The notes beneath the pieces were generated by a model that had not been told where the DNA came from, did no database searches, and was given only the letters and a program-made list of their open reading frames with translations. A program made the position numbers and the translations under genes. A stretch of DNA of 64,000 nucleotides. Source: RI-92 sp040235555 (GTDB taxonomy: Bacteria; Pseudomonadota; Gammaproteobacteria; UBA6429; Thiohalophilaceae). Where the stretch lies: assembly GCA_040235555.1 (NCBI GenBank), contig JBECKZ010000175.1, positions 19,279-83,278 on the forward strand, read 5' to 3'. This document shows positions 26,943 through 35,440 of the stretch, piece after piece (position 1 is the stretch's first letter; each line of letters begins with the position of its first letter).

Positions 26943-27539
26943 ATGAGTACAGCAACAATCGTCGTATTGGTGGTCATCGCGGTGGTGATTTTATATGTCA
27001 TTTCCATTTACAACCAACTGGTCACCCTGAAAAATCGCTACAAAAATGCCTTTGCCCAAATCGAGGTGCAACTAAAGCGACGCTATGACCTCATCCCCAA
27101 TCTGGTCGAAACGGCCAAGGCCTATATCAAACATGAACGTGAAACCCTCGAAGCCGTCATCGCCGCCCGTAACCAGGCAATGACCGGCCTGCGCAAGGCC
27201 GCCTCTGATCCCGCGAATGCAGATGCCATTAAAGAACTTTCAGGCGCCGAGGGTGCGTTGACTGGCGCCCTTGGTAGAATGAACATGGTGATGGAAGCGT
27301 ATCCGGACCTCAAGGCCAATCAGAACATGATGCAGCTCTCCGAAGAACTGACCAGCACTGAGAACAAAGTTGCCTTTGCCCGCCAGGCCTTCAACGACCA
27401 GGTAATGGCTTATAACACCTATAAACAATCGTTTCCGCCCGCTATCTTCGCCGCGAGCTTCGGTCATGCCAAGGACGCGGCCCTGCTTGAATTCGAAGAC
27501 CATCAGGCTATTCAGGCAGCCCCGAAAGTTTCCTTTTAA
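26943..27539 (+). CDS. lemA: LemA family protein
   Basis: A 198-residue LemA-fold protein. A single N-terminal TM helix (about 5-25) is followed by a long helical bundle with the family signature 'LKRRYDLIPNLVETAKAY' near residues 44-61. It is anchored in the inner membrane, with the bulk predicted in the periplasm in most family members. The function is undefined; the gene is very often followed by an M48 peptidase gene, as here 33 bp downstream, suggesting a joint membrane-protein quality-control role. The GGGGA ribosome site is good. Confidence 0.94.
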   Translation: MSTATIVVLVVIAVVILYVISIYNQLVTLKNRYKNAFAQIEVQLKRRYDLIPNLVETAKAYIKHERETLEAVIAARNQAMTGLRKAASDPANADAIKELSGAEGALTGALGRMNMVMEAYPDLKANQNMMQLSEELTSTENKVAFARQAFNDQVMAYNTYKQSFPPAIFAASFGHAKDAALLEFEDHQAIQAAPKVSF

Positions 27540-27572
27540 ATCCGTTGTACTTGCATAGCTGCAACGATTGAT

Positions 27573-29489
27573 ATGGACTTTTTCCAAGCGCAGGATAATG
27601 CCCGTCGCAACACGACGCGCCTGGTGATCCTGTTTGCGCTTGCTGTACTGACTCTGGTTGTGATGACCAACTTTCTGGTCATGCTGGTACTCGCCTACTT
27701 TAATCGCCATGGTGTCATGTCCGGCCAACAATTTATGAGCAATTTCGATTGGCACCTGTTTGGGATGGTTGGCACCGGGGTTATCGTCGTGGTTCTGGTC
27801 GGTAGTCTGTATAAACTTTTACAGTTGGCTGCAGGTGGCAAAATAGTGGCCGAATCCCTGGGCGGCCGATTGATCAGCCTCAACACATCTCATCCGGCGC
27901 ACCGCAAGGTTCTCAATGTCGTGGAAGAGATGGCTATTGCCTCCGGAACCCCCGTGCCACCGGTGTATGTGATGGAAGACGAAACCGGGATCAATGCCTT
28001 TGCTGCCGGCTATACCACCGGTGATGCCGTGATCGGTGTGACCCGTGGTTGCATTGAACAATTAAACCGGGAACAGTTACAAGGTGTGATCGCGCACGAA
28101 TTCAGTCATATCCTCAACGGCGACATGCGCATGAACATCCGCCTGATTGGCATCCTGCACGGCATTTTAGTGATCGGGTTAATTGGCTACTACATCCTGC
28201 GTACCACCAGTTACTCTCGCAGCAGCCGTTCGAATAACAGCGCGGGCCCGATTCTCGGCCTGGGGCTTGGACTGATGGTGATTGGTTTTGCCGGTACCTT
28301 CTTCGGTAACTGGATCAAGGCCATGTTAAGCCGGCAACGGGAGTTTCTGGCCGATGCCTCGGCCGTGCAGTTTACCCGCAATCCCGATGGTATCGCCGGT
28401 GCGCTGAAACGGATTGGCGGCCTTAGTGCAGGCTCGATCATCGACAACCCTGCTGCACCGGAAATGAGTCATGCCTTTTTTAGCAACGGCATCAAGTCGT
28501 TTATAACATCTATGTTCGCCACTCACCCACCTCTGGAGCAACGCATTCGTCGCATTGATCGCCACTGGGATGGAAAATTTATCAAACCCCGCACTGATTT
28601 CAGTGACGAGGTAAGCGAACCGACTGAAAAGCATGTCTCGCCTGCTGCTGTTGCAGCGGGTGTCACAGCTGCACAGGTGATGCAAACCATCGAGCAAATC
28701 GGTCAACCCAGTGATACTCATCTGGGATATGCCATCCAGCTACTCAATGAACTTCCACTTGAACTTAAGCTGGCAGCGCGTGAGCCGTACAAGGCACGCT
28801 CACTGATTTATACCCTGGTGATTAACACTGAACCCCATATTCGCGATGCACAGTTGGTCCATCTCAAGGCACACGGCGATGAAGGTGTTTATCAGGAAAC
28901 AATTGCACTACTGCCACGCATCAATAGTCTGGACAAGGCGTTGCGCCTGCCCCTGATCGATATTGCTATGGGCGCCCTGCGCCAGTTATCGCCGGCACAA
29001 TATGTCCTGTTTAAGAAGAATCTGCACAGCCTGATCGAAGCTGACAATAAAATTGATCTGTTCGAGTGGGTCCTGCAGAAAATCGTGCATCACCACCTCG
29101 ATAATGAATTTGAGGATCGCTCTCCCCTCAGCCGCACGGCAAAGTATTCCGGTGTTGACCAATTACACCAGGAATGTACCCTGGTTTTTTCTCTGCTTGC
29201 CCATTCAGAACATGCAGACAAGACCATGGCGCAGCATGCTTTTGCTGCCGCCGCACAACTGCTGCAACAGCAAGACATGGCAATCCTGCCCGAGTCCACA
29301 ATTAATCTGGCTGCACTGAATGCGGCAATCGACAAACTGGCATTGCTTACACCGCTGGCCAAACCGCAATTTCTAAAAGCTTGCGTAGCCTGTGTCATGG
29401 CCGACCAACACATTACGGCATCTGAAATAGAGCTGTTACGCGCAATCGCCAATGCTATCGATTGCCCCATGCCACCACTGAAGATTTAA
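27573..29489 (+). CDS. M48-family membrane metallopeptidase with long C-terminal extension
   Basis: A 638-residue zinc peptidase of the HtpX/Ste24 type. It has two N-terminal TM helices (about 15-40 and 60-82) and the zinc motif HEFSH at residues 175-179. Two further TM helices (about 192-210 and 225-250) precede the third-ligand Glu in 'REFLADASAVQFTRN'. Residues about 350-638 form a soluble helical extension ending 'VMADQHITASEIELLRAIAN' and 'CPMPPLKI'; this end resembles a TerB-like acidic helical domain. It probably degrades damaged membrane proteins. It is in an operon with lemA. Confidence 0.92.
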   Translation: MDFFQAQDNARRNTTRLVILFALAVLTLVVMTNFLVMLVLAYFNRHGVMSGQQFMSNFDWHLFGMVGTGVIVVVLVGSLYKLLQLAAGGKIVAESLGGRLISLNTSHPAHRKVLNVVEEMAIASGTPVPPVYVMEDETGINAFAAGYTTGDAVIGVTRGCIEQLNREQLQGVIAHEFSHILNGDMRMNIRLIGILHGILVIGLIGYYILRTTSYSRSSRSNNSAGPILGLGLGLMVIGFAGTFFGNWIKAMLSRQREFLADASAVQFTRNPDGIAGALKRIGGLSAGSIIDNPAAPEMSHAFFSNGIKSFITSMFATHPPLEQRIRRIDRHWDGKFIKPRTDFSDEVSEPTEKHVSPAAVAAGVTAAQVMQTIEQIGQPSDTHLGYAIQLLNELPLELKLAAREPYKARSLIYTLVINTEPHIRDAQLVHLKAHGDEGVYQETIALLPRINSLDKALRLPLIDIAMGALRQLSPAQYVLFKKNLHSLIEADNKIDLFEWVLQKIVHHHLDNEFEDRSPLSRTAKYSGVDQLHQECTLVFSLLAHSEHADKTMAQHAFAAAAQLLQQQDMAILPESTINLAALNAAIDKLALLTPLAKPQFLKACVACVMADQHITASEIELLRAIANAIDCPMPPLKI

Positions 29490-29701
29490 CTTGTTAACCT
29501 GGCATACGTAACTCGCAGTCGGGTAAATCGAGTTTGTCAATTTGTGTTCTTCGCAGAATTAAACCTTGTTGCCGACTCAGTGTCTATTGAACTGCCCAAT
29601 GCTCACTGGCCAGCTGCCATACAAGTAGTATTTTCGGTAAACTATTTTGTAAAATCGCCTTGTTTTGTCATCTAACCAATCACTGGATTTTTGTACGAAT
29701 C

Positions 29702-30400
29702 ATGCAAAGTATCTTGGTTACAGGAAGCAATCGTGGGCTGGGTCTGGAATGGGTCCGGCAATATGCTGATCTGGGTTGGCGCGTGTTCGCCACCTGCCGC
29801 TTTCCGGAACAGGCTGATGCCCTGCAGCAGCATGCCGAACACTATTCCAACCTGACAGTGCATCGTCTGGATGTCACAAATGCAACTCATGTCCAGCAAC
29901 TTTCCACTGAAATAGGACCACACCCACTGGATATCCTGGTGAATAATGCAGGTGTGTATTTTGAACGCTGGGGTAAAGACACACTCGGGGGTATTGATTA
30001 CACCGCGTGGTTGGAAACCTACCAGGTCAATGTCCTTGGCGCGATGCGGCTGACGGAAGCCTTGCGCAATTCACTGGTGCGGGGTGACAAGCGACTAGTA
30101 GTCATGACCACCAGTCACATGGGCAGTATAGCTGACATCGCTGGCCCCAATGATTACGCCTACCGTTCCAGCAAGGCTGCACTCAATGCGGTGGTGAAAG
30201 GCCTGAGTTATGAACTGGCACCACTGGGTATCGGTATTCTGCTGGTGCATCCCGGTTGGGTCCGCACCCGCATGGGCGGTACTACGGGCCGTTTTACGGT
30301 GAATGAGAGTGTGAACAATATGCGTAAACTGGTGGATAACTTTAACATACGCAACAGCGGTCACTTTTATCGCTATGATGGTGTTATCATTCCCTGGTAA
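29702..30400 (+). CDS. Short-chain dehydrogenase/reductase (C-factor-like)
   Basis: A 232-residue SDR. It has the nucleotide-binding 'TGSNRGLG' near residues 7-14, 'NNAGVYF' near 81 and the catalytic Tyr-x-x-x-Lys as 'YRSSK' near 156. The pattern resembles the CsgA/C-factor-like SDR group often annotated as carbonyl reductase; the substrate is unknown. The ATG at 29702 directly precedes the Rossmann strand; the open frame starts 14 codons earlier without a ribosome site. Its stop lies 3 bp from the convergent moeA stop. Confidence 0.88.
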   Translation: MQSILVTGSNRGLGLEWVRQYADLGWRVFATCRFPEQADALQQHAEHYSNLTVHRLDVTNATHVQQLSTEIGPHPLDILVNNAGVYFERWGKDTLGGIDYTAWLETYQVNVLGAMRLTEALRNSLVRGDKRLVVMTTSHMGSIADIAGPNDYAYRSSKAALNAVVKGLSYELAPLGIGILLVHPGWVRTRMGGTTGRFTVNESVNNMRKLVDNFNIRNSGHFYRYDGVIIPW

Positions 30401-30403
30401 GAC

Positions 30404-31660
30404 TCAATGCATTAAACCTTCAAATACCTGCACGTCTACCCAATCGCCCACCGCAACATCCTCGCGGTCTTTCGGCAGCACTACCAGACAATTGGCTTCA
30501 CTCATGGAGCGCAAAATACCCGAACCCTGTTTACCAAAACTTCGCACCTGTAATTCGCCATGTACATCCGTTTCCAGAATGGCGCGCTGGAATTCGGTCC
30601 GGCCCGGTCGTTTGCGGAAACTGCTGGCACTGCGCACACGAAAACATTGCGGGGCGTGCACGTTACTAACACCGCTCAATTTCAACAACGCCGGTTGCAC
30701 AAACTGGTAGAACGTGATCATGACGGCTACCGGATTGCCCGGCAAACCAAACAGAGGGGTATCTGCAATTCTGCCATACGCCAGCGGTCGTCCCGGCTTC
30801 ATGGCAATCTGCCAGAAATGCATTTTGCCCAGACTCTGCATGATTTCGCGTATATAATCTGCTTCACCGACAGACACGCCGCCGCTGGTAATAATTGCGT
30901 CTGCCTCATCTGCTGCAGCAAACAAAGCCTGCCGCAGGCTTTGGGGATCGTCTTTGACAACACCCAGGTCTATGAGCTCAAGATCGAGTGCCTTAAGCAT
31001 GCCCAGCAGTGTATAGCGATTGCTGTCATATATCTGACCTTTGGCCAATGGTTCGCCAAGACTGCGTAATTCATTGCCGGTAGAAAAAAATGCCACCCGC
31101 AATCGGCGACGCACCCGAATTTCATTGACGCCCAATGACGCAAGCAGTCCCAGATCTGCCGGTATAAGTCGCTTGCCTTCTGCCAGCGCGATTGCACCGG
31201 CCGCCAGATCTTCACCGGCACGGCGGATATTCTCTCCTCCCCGATGTTGCCCACTGATTTCGACATGACTCTGGTGCAATTGCACCTGTTCCTGCATGAC
31301 GACACAATTCGCACCTTCCGGGATAACTGCACCGGTCATGATGCGGACTGCCTGACCTGGCTGCAGCTCCCCAGTAAAAGGTTCACCCGCAAAGGCTGTC
31401 CCGATTACCTGTAGCTTTTGCCTGCCTTGCTCCGGAATATCAGTCGACAGTATGGCATAACCATCAACCGCGGAATTCGTATAAGCCGGGACATCGATTG
31501 GAGAAATAATTGCTTCGGCGAGAATACGATGCAACGCCTCACGTACGCTAATCATCTGGTAATCGGTAATGGGTGTGCAGTCCTGCCAGATGCGATGCTG
31601 GGCCTCGGACACATCCAGTTTAAATTCGTGAGGATCCAGTTTACCTGCCGGTTGAGACAT
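30404..31660 (-). CDS. moeA: Molybdopterin molybdenumtransferase
   Basis: A 418-residue MoeA, which inserts molybdate (or tungstate) into adenylated molybdopterin. Visible family motifs are 'DVPAYTNSAVDGYAI' near residues 53-67, 'MTGAVIPEGANCVVMQE' near 118-134, 'YDSNRYTLLGML', 'TSGGVSVGEADYI' near 260 and 'FGLPGNPVAVM' near 300. I chose the ATG at 31660, preceded by AGGAG. It is the last gene of the tupABC-mobA-mobB-moeA operon (17-nt gap after mobB). Linkage to the tungstate transporter and formate dehydrogenase fits a dedicated cofactor-supply operon. Confidence 0.95.
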   Translation of the reverse strand: MSQPAGKLDPHEFKLDVSEAQHRIWQDCTPITDYQMISVREALHRILAEAIISPIDVPAYTNSAVDGYAILSTDIPEQGRQKLQVIGTAFAGEPFTGELQPGQAVRIMTGAVIPEGANCVVMQEQVQLHQSHVEISGQHRGGENIRRAGEDLAAGAIALAEGKRLIPADLGLLASLGVNEIRVRRRLRVAFFSTGNELRSLGEPLAKGQIYDSNRYTLLGMLKALDLELIDLGVVKDDPQSLRQALFAAADEADAIITSGGVSVGEADYIREIMQSLGKMHFWQIAMKPGRPLAYGRIADTPLFGLPGNPVAVMITFYQFVQPALLKLSGVSNVHAPQCFRVRSASSFRKRPGRTEFQRAILETDVHGELQVRSFGKQGSGILRSMSEANCLVVLPKDREDVAVGDWVDVQVFEGLMH

Positions 31661-31677
31661 AATGCGCTCCTGAATTG

Positions 31678-32238
31678 TTAGTGGTGTACCGCATGATGAT
31701 GGTACAAATATTTTCTGGCAAGCCATTGCAGGATGAACTGCGAAATTGCCGTCGGTTGATTGATGTCCAGCGCAGTAATTCCGGGCTCAGGTAAATCCGC
31801 CCAGGAATCTGTTGCCACTGCAATGATCGAATCGTCCCCGGGATAGAGCCATGATCGTGTGGTCGCTGAACGGTGCAATTCAATCTTGGGAAACCGCTCA
31901 TGCTTAAAACCTTCTACCAGGATCAAATCCAGTCCTGAACTCGGCATATATTCCAGCAAATCCGTCAGGCTTGGTTCCTTATCGCTTGGTGCCTCCACCA
32001 TCAAGGCCCAACGCTGACGTGAGCCGACCAGCACACGTTCTGCGCCGGCGTGGCGCAACTCATAACTGTCCTTGCCTGGTTGATCAACGTCGAAGCTGTG
32101 GTGTGCATGTTTGATCATACCAAGTCGCAGACCCTGTTTTTTCAATAAAGGTATAAGTTGCACCAACAAAGTGGTTTTTCCCGTGCCGCTGTAAGCGGCA
32201 AATCCAAGCACCGGGGGGGTCTGTGTTGATAAATTCAT
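31678..32238 (-). CDS. mobB: Molybdopterin-guanine dinucleotide biosynthesis protein MobB
   Basis: A 186-residue P-loop GTP-binding protein. Its Walker A reads 'GFAAYSGTGKTTLL' near residues 12-25, followed by 'IKHAHHSFDVDQPGKDSYEL' and 'LVEGFKHERFPKIELHR'. MobB assists MobA in attaching GMP to molybdopterin and may help deliver the cofactor to apoenzymes. Its ATG overlaps the mobA stop (ATGA, 32235-32238), so it is translationally coupled. Confidence 0.95.
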   Translation of the reverse strand: MNLSTQTPPVLGFAAYSGTGKTTLLVQLIPLLKKQGLRLGMIKHAHHSFDVDQPGKDSYELRHAGAERVLVGSRQRWALMVEAPSDKEPSLTDLLEYMPSSGLDLILVEGFKHERFPKIELHRSATTRSWLYPGDDSIIAVATDSWADLPEPGITALDINQPTAISQFILQWLARKYLYHHHAVHH

Positions 32239-32867
32239 CGCAACTGCCGTAGCCGTTGTTCTATGCGTTCCTGTTCCTGCGGAGTATTGATATTTTCAAA
32301 CATCAGTGCACGATCGGAAAAGTCCACCTCTGCGATCTTATGCTGGTAATACCAGTTGATGATCTTGTGACCACCCGTTTCCAGAAACAGTGTCAGGCTG
32401 GGTAATAAATGTTGCGACAGCATTACGAATACCGGTTGTGGTTTGCCATCCTGCATGGCCATGGCAATTTCCGCCTGCTGTTGTTGCATGGCATCATACA
32501 ATCGGCTAACCAGGTCTGGTGCAACAAACGGTGAATCGCAGGGAACAGCAACGAGATAAGGTAAATTGCTATAGTTCAATGCCGCAGCCATCCCGGCCAA
32601 GGGTCCGGCAAAATGCCCGATATGATCACCGATGATCGGGCAATGGGTTAACTCGGCATAACGCGCCTGGTTGCGATTGGCATTAATCAACAGGTTGTCA
32701 ATCTGGGGCCGGAGGGCCGCGCAGATGCGGACAATCATTGCCATACCATCTATCGGTATCAGACCTTTGTCCTGCCCCCCCATGCGAGTGGCACGCCCAC
32801 CTGCCAGAATAACACCGGCGATTTGTCCTGCATGCTTACTGTCGTCATTGGAAACGCTGGCCATCAT
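32235..32867 (-). CDS. mobA: Molybdenum cofactor guanylyltransferase
   Basis: A 210-residue nucleotidyltransferase that joins GTP and Mo-molybdopterin to give the bis-MGD precursor used by DMSO-reductase-family enzymes such as the formate dehydrogenase here. The signature 'GVILAGGRATRMGGQDKGL' lies near residues 18-36, with 'GPLAGMAAAL' and 'VAVPCDSPFV' further on. The start overlaps the end of the ABC ATPase gene by about 20 bp; a second ATG at 32864 is equally possible. An AAGGG site lies just upstream. Confidence 0.96.
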   Translation of the reverse strand: MMASVSNDDSKHAGQIAGVILAGGRATRMGGQDKGLIPIDGMAMIVRICAALRPQIDNLLINANRNQARYAELTHCPIIGDHIGHFAGPLAGMAAALNYSNLPYLVAVPCDSPFVAPDLVSRLYDAMQQQQAEIAMAMQDGKPQPVFVMLSQHLLPSLTLFLETGGHKIINWYYQHKIAEVDFSDRALMFENINTPQEQERIEQRLRQLR

Positions 32868-33588
32868 GGTACCCTTCTGGTGTAGGTATCATTTGCTCAG
32901 TATAGCTTGAAGGGACGGGTGTTAACGGTGGAGCTGCGTTGAGCTCACCGTGTTGCAGTCTGATGTGGCGATCGGCAAGTGGTGCAAACAGACGTGGCTC
33001 GTGCGCAGTAATCACCAGGCTGACACCATCCTGTAATAACCACCGAACCAGGAATAACGTGGTATGGCGGGCTCGCTCATCCATACTGGCTACGGGTTCA
33101 TCAAGTAGCAATAATCTTGGTGACAGTACCCAGGCCCGCAGCAATGCGACTCGCTGGCGCTCGCCACCGGAGAGTTGTTTGCCGCTGCGCTGTTGGAGGT
33201 GCGCAAGACCAGCACGCTGTAAGGCATCGGTTGCCATTGCCCGCGCCGCTTTTCTGTACATACCATGTCGACGCAAACCATAGGTGATGTTGGCCTCCAC
33301 ACTAGCATCAAATAAATAAGGGGCCTGGTGCAGATAAACCACATTTTTTAATAGCCAGGAGCGCGCTCGCTGCCAGGTATGCTGTGTACCATTGTACTGA
33401 CAGCGACCGTCATCCGGATGAAGCAGTCCCGACATGATACGCAACAATGTGGTTTTCCCTTCGCCATTGTCACCACTCAGGACGACGCACTCACCGGGAT
33501 TTAAATTCAGTTGCAAATGCTGAAACAAATGTCGAGTGTTGATCGTCTTCGATACACCACTGAACTCAATGTCATCTCTCGTACTCAT
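32845..33588 (-). CDS. tupC: Tungstate ABC transporter ATP-binding protein
   Basis: A 247-residue ABC ATPase. Walker A is 'GDNGEGKTTLLR' near residues 39-50, with Glu at the position that is often Ser/Ala. The signature is 'LSGGERQRVALLRAW' near 137-151 and Walker B is 'LLLLDEPVASMD'. It energises import by the TupA/TupB pair. The start overlaps the tupB stop by 4 nt (ATGA). The tungstate assignment rests on the substrate-binding partner; molybdate transport cannot be excluded. Confidence 0.92.
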   Translation of the reverse strand: MSTRDDIEFSGVSKTINTRHLFQHLQLNLNPGECVVLSGDNGEGKTTLLRIMSGLLHPDDGRCQYNGTQHTWQRARSWLLKNVVYLHQAPYLFDASVEANITYGLRRHGMYRKAARAMATDALQRAGLAHLQQRSGKQLSGGERQRVALLRAWVLSPRLLLLDEPVASMDERARHTTLFLVRWLLQDGVSLVITAHEPRLFAPLADRHIRLQHGELNAAPPLTPVPSSYTEQMIPTPEGYHDGQRFQ

Positions 33589-34298
33589 ACAGGTCTCGTC
33601 TGCTCGCGTTGCATCAGGTGTAAAAAAACGTTCAGTCCAAAGGCAAGCAATAACAGGATTAGTCCCAGTGCAACACCCTGAGAAAATTCACCCTTGCTCG
33701 TCTCCAGCGCGATGGCGGTGGGAATATTGCGTGTATAGTTATAAATATTACCGCCGACCATCACTGAGGAACCCACCTCGGCGATGATGCGTGCAAAACC
33801 GGCAATGAACGCTGCCAACAGCGCGAAACGAAATTCGTAAAAAAAGGTCAGCGTTGCTCGAACCAGGTTGGCACCGAGTGTGCGTGCGGTTTCCCAGGCC
33901 CGTTTGTCTGCGCCGGCAAAAGTAGCGTGACTCATCGATATCATCAGGGGCATACATAAAATAACCTGTCCGATGATCATGGCAGTTTCAGTAAACAACA
34001 AGTGCCAGGTACCCAAGGGCCCCTGGCGGGATAACACCATATACACCGTCAGACCCACCACCACCGCCGGGAATGCCTGCAAGGTATGAATGATCATCAC
34101 CAGTGTTCGCTTACCCGGAAAGGTAGTCATGGCCATCAAAAAGGCTATGACCATCGCAAACGGGGTAGCGATCACAATCGCGCGCATCGACACACTAAAA
34201 GAAATGCCAACGATCGTCCAAAGGTCACGATCACCACTAAACAATAAATGCAGTGCACGCACAAAGGCATTCTGCAAATGGTCCATTTTCACCTTCAA
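33585..34298 (-). CDS. tupB: Tungstate ABC transporter permease
   Basis: A 237-residue inner-membrane permease with about five or six TM segments. The cytoplasmic coupling loop reads 'ETARTLGANLVRATLTFF' near residues 136-153, the EAA-like motif contacting the ATPase. The family is TupB/ModB-like. It overlaps tupA by 4 nt (ATGA) and tupC by 4 nt, giving a tightly coupled transporter unit. Confidence 0.93.
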   Translation of the reverse strand: MKVKMDHLQNAFVRALHLLFSGDRDLWTIVGISFSVSMRAIVIATPFAMVIAFLMAMTTFPGKRTLVMIIHTLQAFPAVVVGLTVYMVLSRQGPLGTWHLLFTETAMIIGQVILCMPLMISMSHATFAGADKRAWETARTLGANLVRATLTFFYEFRFALLAAFIAGFARIIAEVGSSVMVGGNIYNYTRNIPTAIALETSKGEFSQGVALGLILLLLAFGLNVFLHLMQREQTRPV

Positions 34299-35137
34299 TG
34301 TATGCTGTCAGATGCTATCTTCAGGGCAGTCGGGATAAACAATTGTTTACCGTTTACACGGTATTTGCCGATAATTGCCTGGCCGGCCGGAGAGGTGATC
34401 CAGGCAATAAATGCCATGGCACCGGTATAATTTATATCCGGGTAACGTCCCGGATTCACGGCAATGACTCCATACGGGTTGAATAGTTTAGGATCACCTT
34501 GTACGACAATCTTCAACGGCAGCTTGTCTTTCATGAACAACCAGGTACCACGATCGGTGAGGGTATAACCCTGCATCTCACCGGTCATCTGTAATACCTT
34601 GCCCATGCCCTGACCGGCTTCGCGATACCATTTCCCTTTGGGTTTGATACCGGCATCTTTCCAGAGAATGTTCTCTTTCTTATTGGTGCCGGAATCATCA
34701 CCCCGGGACACAAAGATCGCCTTGTCTTTTGCAATCTTGGCCAGTGCTTTGACCGCGTCCTTCATGCCATTAATTTTGGCTGGATCGTTGGCCGGACCGA
34801 CAATCACAAAATCGTTGTACATAACGTGGCGACGGTTGACACCATAGCCAGCCGCGACGAATTTTTTCTCTGAAGGTGGTGCGTGAACCAGTACCACATC
34901 TACGTCACCGTCACGGCCCATGCGTAAGGCCTTGCCGGTACCTACTGGTGTCACATGGACGGTATAGCCGCTCGCTTTCTCAAAGGCGGGCAGGAGGTCC
35001 TTAAGAAGTCCAGAATTTTCCGTGCTGGTAGTGGTCGCCATGCGTAGTACTTTGTTTTGGTCCGCGGCATTGGCACCGGCGACGACCAGGAGCAGTATTC
35101 CTGCGCCTATGAAAGTTAATAAATTGGTTAGTTTCAT
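34295..35137 (-). CDS. tupA: Tungstate-binding periplasmic protein
   Basis: A 280-residue periplasmic binding protein with a signal peptide cleaved after 'GANA' near residue 24. The TupA signature 'RMATTTSTENSGLLKDLLPA' (residues 32-51) begins the mature part; 'VGTGKALRMGRDGDVDV' and 'SRGDDSGTNKKE' supply oxyanion contacts. This family binds tungstate selectively over molybdate. It is the first gene of the operon, and a perfect -24/-12 sigma54 promoter lies about 40 bp upstream (35177-35192). The AAGGAA ribosome site is 9 nt before the ATG. Confidence 0.94.
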   Translation of the reverse strand: MKLTNLLTFIGAGILLLVVAGANAADQNKVLRMATTTSTENSGLLKDLLPAFEKASGYTVHVTPVGTGKALRMGRDGDVDVVLVHAPPSEKKFVAAGYGVNRRHVMYNDFVIVGPANDPAKINGMKDAVKALAKIAKDKAIFVSRGDDSGTNKKENILWKDAGIKPKGKWYREAGQGMGKVLQMTGEMQGYTLTDRGTWLFMKDKLPLKIVVQGDPKLFNPYGVIAVNPGRYPDINYTGAMAFIAWITSPAGQAIIGKYRVNGKQLFIPTALKIASDSIH

Positions 35138-35176
35138 GGGATGGATTCCTTATGGTGTTAGGCTTTGTGCCCAATC

Positions 35177-35192
35177 TGCAAACGTTATGCCA
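35177..35192 (-). promoter_or_regulatory. Sigma54 (-24/-12) promoter of the tupA operon
   Basis: On the minus strand it reads TGGCATAACGTTTGCA. This matches TGGYAYR-N4-TTGCW at every specified base, with GG and GC spaced exactly 12 nt apart. The predicted start site is near 35165, giving a leader of about 28 nt before tupA. A 25-bp palindrome lies 59-83 bp upstream of the -24 element. Confidence 0.8.
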
Positions 35193-35250
35193 CGAAGAAT
35201 CCAGCGGAATATCAGGCACTCCCGTAACTATGGCGTAAAAGTTCCACATA

Positions 35251-35275
35251 AAACTGGCACATTTTGTCCCAGTTT
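35251..35275. promoter_or_regulatory. 25-bp palindrome, candidate enhancer site for the sigma54 activator
   Basis: AAACTGG-N11-CCAGTTT, where the spacer also carries ACA-TTT-TGT symmetry, so only one base pair is mismatched outside the centre. It lies between divergent tupA and the response-regulator gene, at a normal enhancer distance from the tupA promoter and about 165 bp before the regulator start. It could serve both activation and autoregulation. Confidence 0.65.
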
Positions 35276-35440
35276 AACCACGTAATGAGACAGTTTGCTG
35301 CAAATAACTGGAAAGATGAGTCATCATGTGTTTTATTTAAGTAGTACTTTGCTAGATTCAAAGCATGCAGTATTTGCTGGTGTTTGCCAGTCCTACCAAG
35401 AAGACACATTGTCTCCACACCGCAACAAGGGGCAAAGTTC

